Shown here: one piece after another, positions 55,291-64,000 of the stretch | How the letters are laid out: each line of letters opens with the position of its first letter | Position numbering within the stretch: the stretch's first letter is position 1 | From: Chaenocephalus aceratus | Lineage: Eukaryota; Chordata; Actinopteri; Perciformes; Channichthyidae | Assembly (NCBI GenBank): GCA_023974075.1 | Contig: CM043788.1 | Location: forward strand, 16,576,928 to 16,640,927 | Length of the DNA stretch: 64,000 nt | Direction: 5' to 3' | Position numbers and translations under genes: made by a program | The notes under the pieces: generated by a model | The model's database searches: none | Told to the model about the DNA's origin: nothing | The model's input: the letters and a program-made list of their open reading frames with translations, nothing else

Positions 55291-55440
55291 CTCACATATT
55301 TTTTTGCTGTTGGTCGTGAAATTGCTCCTGCTGACTTGAGCCAGCCATTTTTTCCTCCGCTCTGTATCAGTGGGGAAGCCGTACATTCGTACTCCTTTCT
55401 CGGAGCGATTTGAGCATCCCCAGGCAGCACAGCAAACCAT
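55291..55440 (-). CDS. THAP-domain exon of P-like transposase
   Basis: From the ATG at 55438-55440 the minus strand encodes MVCCAAWGCSNRSEKG, YGFPTD, RRKKWLAQVSR and SKKICE, then a GTAATT donor at 55285-55290. The C-x4-C pair, the F-P and W positions and the final Cys fit the first half of the C2CH THAP zinc finger, a sequence-specific DNA-binding domain found in P-element transposases and host THAP proteins. The last Cys/His part must lie in a downstream exon that I could not find; the foldback insertion begins ~210 bp further on. A host THAP gene is the alternative. Confidence 0.7.
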
Positions 55441-56114
55441 GGTGGCGACTAGGAGGCAGCACAGCAAACCAGGACAACATGGAGGAAAAGGCACAGACAA
55501 ACTGCATGATATGCTATTCAATGTTTATTGAATTCCATGTATTTGCAATGGATGTTCCTAAAACAACACATTTAACATCATCATCATCATGCTGCTGCTG
55601 CTGCTAGTCCTTTGATAGTCACCTGGCGGTCTCCTGTCCTTTCTGAAAGCCATAAATATGACATTAGTCATTTAGATAACTTGTGTCCTCAATTACCATG
55701 GGATTACTGAAACTACCATGAATTTAAGAAAATGGTAGAAATTAATCTAATCTGAATTTTAAAGCATTACTTTAGATCCCCTCCCTCTAAATATATCAAT
55801 ACACATTAGAAAGTGATGCCATACAAGTTTAAGAAGATAATATTGGTTTTAAATAATTCAAAGCTATAAATAAACAGCAACAGGCTCTTTAACCAAGGCA
55901 CTGTTAGCCTATGTAAACTAGTTGTTCACACTAATCCTAATATTATCACTTAATATTAGCAAATTCAATTTTAGTTTTTAAAACATATTGATGTAAATAC
56001 ATACACATATCGATTTGTAGTATAAATATTGCAAATCAAAACCTCTATTCACTAATAATTACCAAAAATCGTAGTTCTATCTCCTGTTATCAATGCATTC
56101 ACATTGCCCGCCAT
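55441..56114. other. P-like element 5' region
   Basis: No gene. There are short (CAT)n and (GCT)n triplet runs at 55577-55605, otherwise AT-rich DNA up to the inverted end. Confidence 0.45.
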
Positions 56115-56220
56115 GAACTTCCGGGGAACGATCCTCGTCTACATGAACCACGTGACGATAACCGTTTTTGGACTTTCGTTGTCGTAACTCTTCTATCTAT
56201 ATGGCGCTGGTATATCCTAT
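56115..56220. repeat. Right inverted terminal region of P-like element
   Basis: AACTTCCGGGGAACGAT, CGTAACTC and CTATATGGCGCTGGTATATC are the inverted partners of the blocks at 42366-42500. Confidence 0.65.
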
Positions 56221-56379
56221 AATGCTGATGGGTTTGTCTCTTTACTGTATATTTTTGAAAGGCTCATTAAAGCTCATCATTAAACAAAATGACTCAGGGT
56301 GCATCTGAGATTAGAGGGGGTGCAGTGGTAAAGTGCTATTTTTATAAGTCGGGAGTGGACCTGTCACCCTCTAGGGGGG

Positions 56380-56530
56380 TCCGGGGGCATGCATATATAT
56401 TTTTTTAAATATTGAAGTTAGATGCATCAATATGGTGCACTTTGAGAGCAAAATGAAGAGATATATGGATACCTCTCAACATATGAAACTGCAAACAGAT
56501 TTACTTTTTCTTTATGGATATAAAAGAAAG
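56380..56530. repeat. Repeat shared with the hAT MITE interior
   Basis: Blocks TGCATCAATATGGTGCACTT, TGAGAGCAA, ATATGGATACC and TTTTTCTTTATGGATAT match the reverse complement of 10213-10385 in order. It is an independent copy or a fragment of an autonomous relative; no inverted termini are visible here. Confidence 0.7.
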
Positions 56531-56738
56531 TAAAGCCTGACTCCTACTGGCGGCTGGTTAAATGACTCCTCGTCCCTGAGTACACTCACCATCTTTCAGC
56601 AGGAAAGGAGAGAGGGAATCCTTGTCCGGCGGCAACCACTGTCTTTTCGCACTATTATTAGGCTAACATTTTCGAAATGCTAACGTTACAGTATGTGATG
56701 TATTTTCTGCTCTATTCTATCGCTGCGGCGCGTCTTAG

Positions 56739-56834
56739 ATGCGTCATGAGATGCGTCATGAGATGCGTCATGAGATGCGTCATGAGATGCATCATGAGAT
56801 GCGTCATGAGATGCCTCATGAGATGCGTCATGAG
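56739..56834. repeat. 12-bp tandem array with CRE-like half sites
   Basis: Eight copies of ATGCGTCATGAG (two with one change). Each unit contains TGCGTCA, whose complement TGACGCA resembles an ATF/CREB-type site. Confidence 0.93.
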
Positions 56835-57027
56835 ATGTGTTAGAAATTAAAATCAATGTTTTATGGCATAATGTATCTTAAACATACCGTCAGTTTAAAT
56901 GCTATTTTATTCTGAAAAAAACCGGAAGTTCTCAATACCAAGCTTTTATTCTGAAAATCCTTCATGACGACATCCGGGACTACCGTCCATTAGTATCGTT
57001 AAAGTGGTTATTGACGCCGTTAACATG

Positions 57028-57413
57028 TGTTACATATTAAGTTATGAAAGAGATAAGGAGGAGAAAAGGCATGTGGAAGTAAGCAATGAATGTAAAATGC
57101 CGAAATCCTCTGTTTAACGCGATATCGGACACAGGAGAACGAGGGGGGAAGTCCCCTACATCACTACAGCTCCCAGAAAGGAGGAGCAAACAGCCAGCAA
57201 GCGGGAAGGACGAATGCTTGTGAGCTCTTCTGCACGGCCAGCACCTGGGAGAGGAAGCAGCAGCCTTTCTCTCCTGACTGGACAATATCCTGTTTGTAAC
57301 ATTACCACGCTCTTTATTAATTAAAGTACCAATTTTGAACCTTCTCAGAGACTCCATTTAGTCTCCTTTTTAAGCTTCCCTCCTGGACGCGAGAAAAACG
57401 ATCACGGTTTACA
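57028..57413 (+). repeat. Probable 5' LTR of retrovirus 2
   Basis: TGTTACATATT near 57028 to ...GGTTTACA at 57413 gives ~386 bp with TG...CA ends. The right end is supported by the primer site. The left end is a guess, because the partner LTR is not in the window. Confidence 0.5.
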
Positions 57414-57416
57414 ATC

Positions 57417-57437
57417 TGGTGACCCTCTGACGTGATC
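57417..57437 (+). promoter_or_regulatory. Primer binding site of retrovirus 2, tRNA-Trp-like
   Basis: TGGTGACCCTCTGACGTGAT matches the tRNA-Trp complement TGGTGACCCCGACGTGAT with a small insertion. A CTTGGTAAGAGG splice-donor-like site follows at about 57520. Confidence 0.75.
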
Positions 57438-59567
57438 TTCGTTGGACCGGGAGAGACTAAGAACCAGCTGTTTGACGGGGACGCGCCGTCCGTTCGACAC
57501 ACAACGAGCTCGAAATACTTGGTAAGAGGAAACCTGTTATGTCGAATTCCTCATAGTTTATGCAGGACAATGTTACATTTGTATGTCTGACGGAGGCCAG
57601 CGGATCCTGAAAATAGCTGTGCATTTAATGTTAAAACAACCAAATGTATAACAATAAGAATTATATACCTTGGGGCGTTGCTTTGTCACAAGCAGGGTGA
57701 ACTCAAATGTCTTCTTTTTCTTACATTTAACCCTGCATGCTATTAATTTGTGTGTGTGTTGTATTTTAAAATATAAATGTGTGTGGCCATTGTACATCGG
57801 GTAGGTGTCTTGTTGTGTTTTCATGTAGGTGTTCTCTTGTTACGTTAGTATGACGTAAGGATATATAAGTCCATTTAACGATTATTGTTAAGATCTATGG
57901 GACATAGCGAATTGGTTAAGGACCAAGTAATTGAAAACCAACAAGGCATAGCGAATCAATTTAGGGTTGAGTAACTGAAGACAGTGCTAGTTGAAAACAG
58001 TTGAGAACTGTTTTAAAAAAAGTCCTTTTTGAGGAAAGGCTTGATTAAGGTGTAAGCCTTTATCAGTGGTCATAACTGTTCTATTTTCAACCAAGATATT
58101 GCGGGTGGAATACGGTATTTGGGGTTTCAGCAGCATTACGTTAAATTGACGACGGTCATTTAATAGTCGCTGATAGGTTTCCATATTACTCCCACCTAAG
58201 GTGTCTAAATGGCAGCAGTTGACCAATAGTGGACTATAAAGTCAAATATTACGCAGATAGGTTTATAGCTTATGCGTAAGGGTTCCTAACTTTAAGTGAT
58301 GATATCAATAAGATAAAGCCCATTTTTTCATAGTAAACTAGATAGAAATGTTATTTTAAACTGCAGTGTTGTTTTGTGTTGAATTTTCTTGACAAGATTG
58401 CACCCCGCCATTATTTAAACTCCCCTGTGAGAGACACGAGGTGTGTTTTCAAATCCCTTTGTTCTTCAGGTTAAAGGTTGGAAAATCAGTTGCCATCTTG
58501 TCTTGCCCTCATGCTGAAAATAAGCCACACGGCAGTCGCCATTTCGTGAAATGCTAATTGAAAGTACTCTGTTTGTTTTTACACATTCAGTCGCACTCAC
58601 ATGAGGCTAGGCACTCCATATTGAGAAGGACAAATCATATTTATTGGCAGAGTTGGAACTATAAAATAGACAGGTTATATTACCGTGGAAAGTTTGGTAT
58701 TTGTAGGAGTCTGGTTTTGGAAGTATTTCTGCTTGCAAGTGTGTATTGGGTTTCTTTTGAGATATTCTTGTTTGCAAGTGTGTATTGGGTTTCTTTTTGA
58801 ATATTCTTGTTTGCAAATGTGTTTTGGCGGTTATGGGCTGTGTTGTTTAACCATATTCTAATTTTCTTCCCATTTTTAAGGAAATAAGCTTCTTCTTGTT
58901 AAAAAGAGGTCAGTTTTGCAACAGCTATCCCCAGTGGATTGAGCTGGAAATTACAACAGCGCACTCTGCGGGTAATACAGAATTATTACAAAGATACTAT
59001 AACATTTTGAAGCTTGATTTTAAGTGTTATGAATGAACACATACGCAAATCGCCAAGATAGAATTGCAAAGTGGTTTCTAATTAAAAGATGAGAAACTTT
59101 GCATAATAGACTTTCAAACTAGACTGTAGAATATTCAAACACCAATTTATTGAAGCTAACACAAATTATGACATTTGCATAATTCCATACATTGCGGTAT
59201 GCACTGTACACAGTAGATTTAGATTTTCACCAGATTTCTATTTTCATATCTCAAAGTCAAAACCATACACTGTACAATTTTTATTTTAACATTTCAGATT
59301 TAAAAAAAAATAGCATAATTTGTATCTTTTAATGTATTTTAATATTTTACAAAAAACGTTCTCATAAAAAAAAATAAAAATCTATAACTTTAAAAAAAAA
59401 TTTAATAAAAAAAATAAAAATTGTTTTAACAACTACAAAAAACCCCAGATTTAAAGTTAAGTTCGGATGACATAGGATATTATTTATCAGGAACGAAGGT
59501 GCTAGTCGGAGGATTAGTGTTTCAATCTTTGATAACTTAATAATATTCATTCGAATAGGAAGAGAGC
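57438..59567 (+). other. Retrovirus 2 leader, gene-poor
   Basis: 2.1 kb of AT-rich sequence without a recognisable domain; there is a tandem pair of GTGTATTGGGTTTCTTTT-containing units at 58730-58800 and an A-rich run at 59365-59420. This leader is unusually long for a retrovirus. Confidence 0.55.
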
Positions 59568-60360
59568 ATGTCACCGAAAGAAACTAAGTTGAGACCAGAA
59601 GCAGAGTCAGGCTCAACTGCAGATATCAAGGAAAGGGTACAAATCAGATCAGATGCTTTAACCTTTCCAATTAAAATACAGAAGACATCGAACCAAATAG
59701 AGAAACTGTTGGAACTGTGGCAAACAAGAGGACTGATTCCAGCAGATGATCAACCTGGACCAACAAAAGCCCATAGAAGAGCAGTACTCGACTATGAGCA
59801 CGAACAATGCCTACAACAGCTAACTATATGGAGGGAAGCTGAAGAAAGATTTATAAGACTTACAAGTCTGATACTCCATCTGGAATATGCCAGCCTATTG
59901 GCACACAGCATAAATGTGGTCCGAGTAGCAGACCTGCCAGTGAGGGAAGACATAGCAGAAAAAACAAAAGACACCGTAGCTTGTAGGAACAAGACAAGGA
60001 GAAGGAGGGGAAACTTCCAGAGAAGGCAGGGCAGACACCTCCAACAATTCAAGCTCAGGAAGAACCAGAGAATGCAGGGCAGACACCCCAAACAGTTAAA
60101 TCTCAGATAGTGCCAGAGAATCAGAAGCAGAACCAACAACCAGGAGGTTTCCAAGGAGGCACAGGCAGAAGACGTTTACGGTTTGAGGGATGTTACCATT
60201 GCAGCCAAATGGGCCATTGGGCTAGAAATTGTCCACAACAACAAATGAAACACCCACCACATGCACCAAACAACGGCCCTCCATGCATTTACCCCGGGGG
60301 AGGTTTCCATGACTATGACAGAAGCAGGGGATCTCAGGGATGTCAAAGACGAACAGCATT
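59568..60360 (+). pseudogene. Retroviral Gag fragment with zinc knuckle
   Basis: From the ATG at 59568 a 180-codon frame gives a basic, helix-rich protein. A frame slip near 60000, within a ~51-bp tandem repeat, moves the continuation to another frame that carries CYHCSQMGHWARNC, a C-x2-C-x4-H-x4-C nucleocapsid knuckle, at 60190. The frame is then cut by the L2 insertion at about 60361. Matrix/capsid assignment of the first part is by position only. Confidence 0.7.
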
Positions 60361-61640
60361 GCCAAACATTACATTACATTACATTACATTGCATTTAGCT
60401 GACGCTTTTATCCAAAGCGTCTTACAATAAGTACATTCGACCAGGAAGACACAACCTTGAAGAAAACAGAATCATATAAGAACATCAGGTTTCAAAGAGC
60501 CAATCGTTTCAAGTGCTACTCAACTGGCTTTAGATAAGCCAGTCCTTTATTAGTATATAAGTGCTTTGTTAATAGTTCTATCGCTCGAGGTGGAGTCGAA
60601 AGAGATGAGTTTTCAGTCTGCGCCGGAAGGTGTGTAAGCTTTCTGCGGTCCGGATTTCAATGGGGAGCTCATTCCACCATTTTGGAGCCAGGACAGCAGA
60701 CCCACGTGTTTTTGCTGATGGGAACTTGGATCCCCCTCGCAGCGAGGGTGCAGCGAGCCGTTTGGCTGATGCAGAGCGTAGAGCACGTGCTGGGGTGTAC
60801 GGTTTAACCATGTCCTGGATGTAGGAAGGGCCAGACCCATTCGCAGCATGGTACGCAAGTACCAGTGTCTTGAAGTGGATTCTAGCAGTTACCGGAAGCC
60901 AGTGGAGGGAGCGGAGGAGTGGCGTGGTGTGGGAACATTTTGGAAGGTTGAAGACCAGACGAGCCGCTGCATTCTGGATGAGCTGCAGAGGTCGGATGGC
61001 ACATGCAGGTAGACCAGCCAGGAGGGAGTTGCAGTAGTCTAGGCGTGAGGTGACGAGAGCTTGGACCAGAACCTGCGTCGATTTCTGGGTCAGCTGGGGG
61101 CGTATCTTCCTGATGTTGAAAAGCGTGTATCTGCAGCAGCGGGTTGTAGCAGCGATGTTTGCAGTGAAGGACAGGTTGTTATCTAGGATCACACCCAGAT
61201 TCCTTGCAGTCTGGGTCGGGGAAACAACAGAGGGGCCGATGTTGATAGTTAGGTCAAGAGAGGGACAATCTTTTCCCGGAAGGAAAAGCACTTCAGTTTT
61301 GTCAAGGTTGAGCTTGAGATGATGAGCGGACATCCACTGAGAGATGTCAGCTAGACAAGCAGAGATGCGTGCGACGACCTGGGTCTCTGAGCGGGGAAAG
61401 GACAGAATTAATTGGGTGTCGTCAGCGTAGCAGTGGTATGAAAAACCATGCGGGCTAATGACAGATCCGAGCGAGTTTGTGTACAGGGAGAAGAGGAGAG
61501 GACCAAGAACAGAGCCCTGAGGGACCCCTGTAGTTAATTGACAAGGGTCGGACTCCGACCCTCTCCAAGTAACCCTGTAACATGACCCAAATGCCACTGA
61601 CACCCTGGTATCAACCACAACAATGAGGAAGCTCAGAGGG
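60361..61640 (-). mobile_element. 5'-truncated L2 LINE inside retrovirus 2 gag
   Basis: The (ACATT)n tail at 60366-60390 and the GCATTTAGCTGACGC 3' block mark the 3' end. The minus strand then carries the C-terminal half of an L2-clade RT. The 5' end is cut at about 61640. No target duplication could be verified. Confidence 0.85.
60578..61618 (-). CDS. L2 LINE reverse transcriptase, C-terminal 346 residues
   Basis: The frame begins within the RT palm: [19 protein letters not shown], then [15 protein letters not shown] with the catalytic [24 protein letters not shown], and [19 protein letters not shown] near the C-terminus. The order and spacing are those of L2/Maui-type fish LINEs. The frame is uninterrupted, so the insertion is relatively young. 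The upstream endonuclease and RT fingers are missing through 5' truncation. Confidence 0.92.
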   Translation of the reverse strand: MVDTRVSVAFGSCYRVTWRGSESDPCQLTTGVPQGSVLGPLLFSLYTNSLGSVISPHGFSYHCYADDTQLILSFPRSETQVVARISACLADISQWMSAHHLKLNLDKTEVLFLPGKDCPSLDLTINIGPSVVSPTQTARNLGVILDNNLSFTANIAATTRCCRYTLFNIRKIRPQLTQKSTQVLVQALVTSRLDYCNSLLAGLPACAIRPLQLIQNAAARLVFNLPKCSHTTPLLRSLHWLPVTARIHFKTLVLAYHAANGSGPSYIQDMVKPYTPARALRSASAKRLAAPSLRGGSKFPSAKTRGSAVLAPKWWNELPIEIRTAESLHTFRRRLKTHLFRLHLER

Positions 61641-63150
61641 CCAGACCACCAGGTGATGCATCTTCAGCACAAGGGTATTTTGAAATCCAGCTACATTGAG
61701 CCATATCTGTCACCACAGGAGGGAGAGGTTTAATGTTTAATGTAAAACAAAATCGAGAGTAGCATTTGCAATTACACATAAAGCATCCACAGAATAGAAC
61801 ATTTAGCAGACTATTTTTGTAATTATGAGAAGGAAAGAGATTACGAGTGATGTTGAACACAGAAAACTATTGTGTCCACACAGCTAGTGAGGTCAAGACA
61901 ACGGGTTTCCACCCAAAAATATGAAGACGGAAACCTAGTACTCGCCCAAGACGGAGGATCCTTACCAAGTCATCCTGTTTACACCGACTGCTGTTCAAGG
62001 GGCGGCGATACACCTGACGTGAGGCTGGTGAGACCTAAAAACAGAATCTCGATTCTGATGTGGTGAAGTCTGGCTGCAAAGGGAGGTGTCCGATAGGGTC
62101 GCTTGTCTCAAACCAGTGAAGAAGTCAACAAGAACCCAGCAGAACTAGAGAGTGACTGTTAGCGGGAGAACAGTGACGGAGCGAAAGAGACTGGCACAAC
62201 ATTTCCCAGATAGACCCCGTCAGAAGACCGGGGCTGTGTTTAAAGGGGAACTTCATTTATTGTTAGTGGAAGTGTAGTTTTTTAGTAAAACAATTATGTG
62301 ATTTATGGAGTCGGATTACATTTTTTCTCATAAACAAAATGTTCTAATCGGTCTGAAGTATCTGTTTTAAGGCAATGAGCTGCAGATTAAATAACATAAC
62401 ACTGATTGAGAGCTTGGATGAAGAAGTTGTAGGGTTTTTACAACAGTTTCAATAATCAGTTTTTATTTATTTATTCTTGAGTAACTTTACTGATTTATAA
62501 TGTAGTGCGTAAGGCAATATCTCATTTTGAGTGAGTGGCACCAGCCCTTCATGCAAGTCACCCTCTGTGAGAATAGTTCGTATTTTCCCTCTAGTTTGGA
62601 GAAATATTATTTTATCATATATTTGTTCAGCAGTATCAAGCAATCCTCTAATCCTAGAATTATTGAGACGCATTAGCGACACCAGGGGTATTGTTTTTTG
62701 CAGCAACAATGATGCATAATACCATGACAAAAGCCATTCCTGAAACAATTTTTTGTGCTAATGGCAGATTTTAGTGAATATGTTTTTATACCATCAGAAA
62801 ACCATACATCATACGATATTTTTTGTACGCCTTATGGCTACACGGAGAAGTTATATTTATTTAATGCAACGTTATGGGTTTTACATGTCCTGTTCATAAT
62901 AGGGTAATCATTGCAATATTAATTGAGCATGTTATGCTCAAAGGAGGGAGTGTCATGATTATACAGATATATTGATTTCAGTGACGTTGTAGTTAATAAA
63001 TAATAACATGTAGTTAATAATAGGTCTCATAATGACAAAAGGTATGCCGAATCTTGGGCCTCCTCCAAGGAGGGAGTGGTCCAGTTTTAGATATTAGACG
63101 AATAGAAGTAATGAATATGTCAGAACTCTGAGTAATATTATCCAAGTTTT
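61641..63150. other. Retrovirus 2 interior with unassigned minus-strand fragment
   Basis: The plus strand shows no RT or protease motifs where pol should be. On the minus strand 62467-62748 holds a protein-like open stretch (SRIRGLLDTAEQIYDKIIFL and onward), helical and uninterrupted for 93 codons, which I cannot assign. It could be an inverted piece of retroviral sequence. A purine run AAAGGAGGGAG followed by TGTCATGATT at 62940-62961 looks like a tract-LTR junction, but no partner is seen. Confidence 0.35.
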
Positions 63151-63189
63151 GTCTACACAGGCTAGGAAAGCTACAGAGATACCAGACGA

Positions 63190-63430
63190 GACACCAGAAG
63201 ATACTCCTGTTCGGCAAGGTGAATGGGTGAGGGTGAAAGTTCACAAAAGACAGTGAGCTGATCCCGGTGGACGGAACAGTGAGAAGTTGTAATGAACTTC
63301 ACACGCGCTCCGGTTTAAAGGTAAAGAAAAAGGAGCAAATTGACACCACCTCACACATTGTCACCCTTCACCGGCAACTTCCAGAACATTATTGGGAGTT
63401 AGGACTGATTTAGCAGAGCTGGAACAAAAC
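63190..63430 (+). pseudogene. Retroviral integrase C-terminal remnant
   Basis: GEWVRVKVHKRQ, then after stops TSHALRFKGKEK and HHLTHCHP, follow the pattern of the integrase SH3-like domain seen in retrovirus 1 at 13408-13560. Several stops and frame changes break it. Its place just before an env-like start supports the call. Confidence 0.5.
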
Positions 63431-63620
63431 AATAAATAGAAATAAGATAAAGATAGAAACACCTCAAAAGACGAATTGTCTATAGATTTGTATACATTCT
63501 ACACTAAAGTGAAAACCTATTTTTTGTTTTACATCTGAAAAAGAGTCCAATTTTTGTATATGTTATTATAGTACTCATTATTTAAATTATGTAACTGACA
63601 CAACCAGGGAGAAAATAGAG

Positions 63621-63965
63621 ATGATGTCAAGAACAAAGCCAAAGCAATTGTGGGGTCCCCTAGGGATAAGAGTCAGAATAGCATTGTTGATTGTGCTCAT
63701 TACACGTGGAACCTTTCTGGTTGGATGGGGAGTACAATATCAAGTAAGACATGGATCCATTAGTTCACTCATAAATAATGCTCACATCACTAACAAAACT
63801 CCAGCTGTGTTTCAGAGAGTTTCACTTATCCCCAGAGCCAAAAGATCAGCTGAGCAACAAGAGGAGGAGTTAGAAATACTCGGTCCCAAAGGTGAGGCGG
63901 TTACAATCAAGATAATTCACCCCCCATATATGCAGTTCTTGTATCAAATGATGAGATGGGTTTAA
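63621..63965 (+). pseudogene. Env-like N-terminal fragment
   Basis: A 114-codon frame begins 190 bases after the integrase remnant. It has a basic N-terminus and a hydrophobic segment (about residues 18-37) that could be a signal peptide or signal anchor, and ends at a stop at 63963-63965. The position suggests an envelope leader region, but no receptor-binding or fusion motif is seen before the window ends. Confidence 0.5.
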
Positions 63966-64000
63966 GTGATTGGGATATGTAAGTGATGGGGATTTACAGA

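Larger units (their letters stand above)
42366..56220 (-). mobile_element. Apparent P-like (THAP) DNA transposon enlarged by nested insertions
   Basis: The ends are imperfect inverted repeats: CCCAGCGCCATATAGA at 42377-42392 against its near-complement at 56194-56209, plus ATCGTTCCCCGGAAGTT at about 42468 against the inverted copy at about 56118. Between them, on the minus strand, lie a THAP-domain exon (55291-55440) near the right end and a transposase C-terminal exon (43649-44053) near the left end, in the expected order. The ~11 kb between holds other transposons. The P-like assignment rests on these two exons; the ownership of both by one element is inferred, and the exact termini and target duplication are not resolved. 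Confidence 0.6.
57028..64000 (+). mobile_element. Endogenous retrovirus 2 (5' LTR to env start), defective
   Basis: A probable LTR, a tRNA-Trp-like primer site, a ~2.1-kb leader, gag with zinc knuckle, an integrase tail and an env-like start follow in retroviral order on the plus strand. An L2 LINE interrupts gag, and most of pol is missing between 61640 and 63150. The 3' part lies outside the window. The primer type and long leader are shared with retrovirus 1. Confidence 0.75.

Overview
This is teleost (ray-finned fish) nuclear DNA that is almost entirely transposon-derived. The evidence for the lineage is the mixture of fish-type families: sushi-like chromodomain Gypsy, Rex3/RTE and L2 LINEs, a Tx1/L1-type LINE, DIRS/Ngaro-type tyrosine-recombinase sequence, a THAP (P-like) transposase, hAT and Harbinger MITEs, and two endogenous retroviruses. 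Long GT, GA and C microsatellites and AT-rich intergenic DNA fit the same picture. There is no bacterial-style gene organisation, no RNA gene and no CRISPR array. The only host-like coding signal is a weak three-exon, 64-codon gene model at 3118-4540.

Layout. 1-2674: decayed sushi-like Gypsy, minus strand. 2675-5504: candidate small gene, an L2 tail and two exon-like stretches. 5505-15692: endogenous retrovirus 1 with two ~930-bp LTRs, a CATC target duplication and an almost non-coding interior that carries a nested hAT MITE. 15693-26513: MITEs, LTR and LINE scraps and simple repeats. 26530-32342: 5.8-kb L1-type LINE with a 16-bp target duplication. 33478-33816: TTAA-flanked MITE. 34508-39787: full-length chromodomain Gypsy, minus strand, with a GAAAA duplication. 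40641-42031: Rex3/RTE fragment split by a Harbinger MITE. 42366-56220: apparent P-like THAP transposon, minus strand, swollen to ~14 kb by nested insertions. These are a DIRS/Ngaro-like tyrosine-recombinase piece with split direct repeats, a Gmr1-like Gypsy whose integrase precedes its reverse transcriptase, a minus-strand LTR plus repeat-rich gag-like ORF, and a foldback element with ~476-bp arms. 57028-64000: endogenous retrovirus 2 with a very long leader, gag interrupted by an L2 LINE, pol mostly lost, and an env start near the window end.

How the parts relate. The elements are nested rather than cooperating, and target duplications give relative ages: hAT inside retrovirus 1, Harbinger MITE inside Rex3, Gmr1-like element inside the recombinase gene inside the P-like element. 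The most informative mechanistic signals are (i) the gag-protease-integrase-RT order at 47148-51117, and (ii) 9-10-nt complementarities between the LTR transcript start and the bases just inside the LTR in several sushi-like elements. The second signal is what Tf1/sushi self-priming predicts. Nearly all coding regions carry stops or frameshifts; the longest open frames are the 1252-codon Gmr1-like frame, the 1011-codon LINE RT frame and the 463-codon Gypsy integrase frame.
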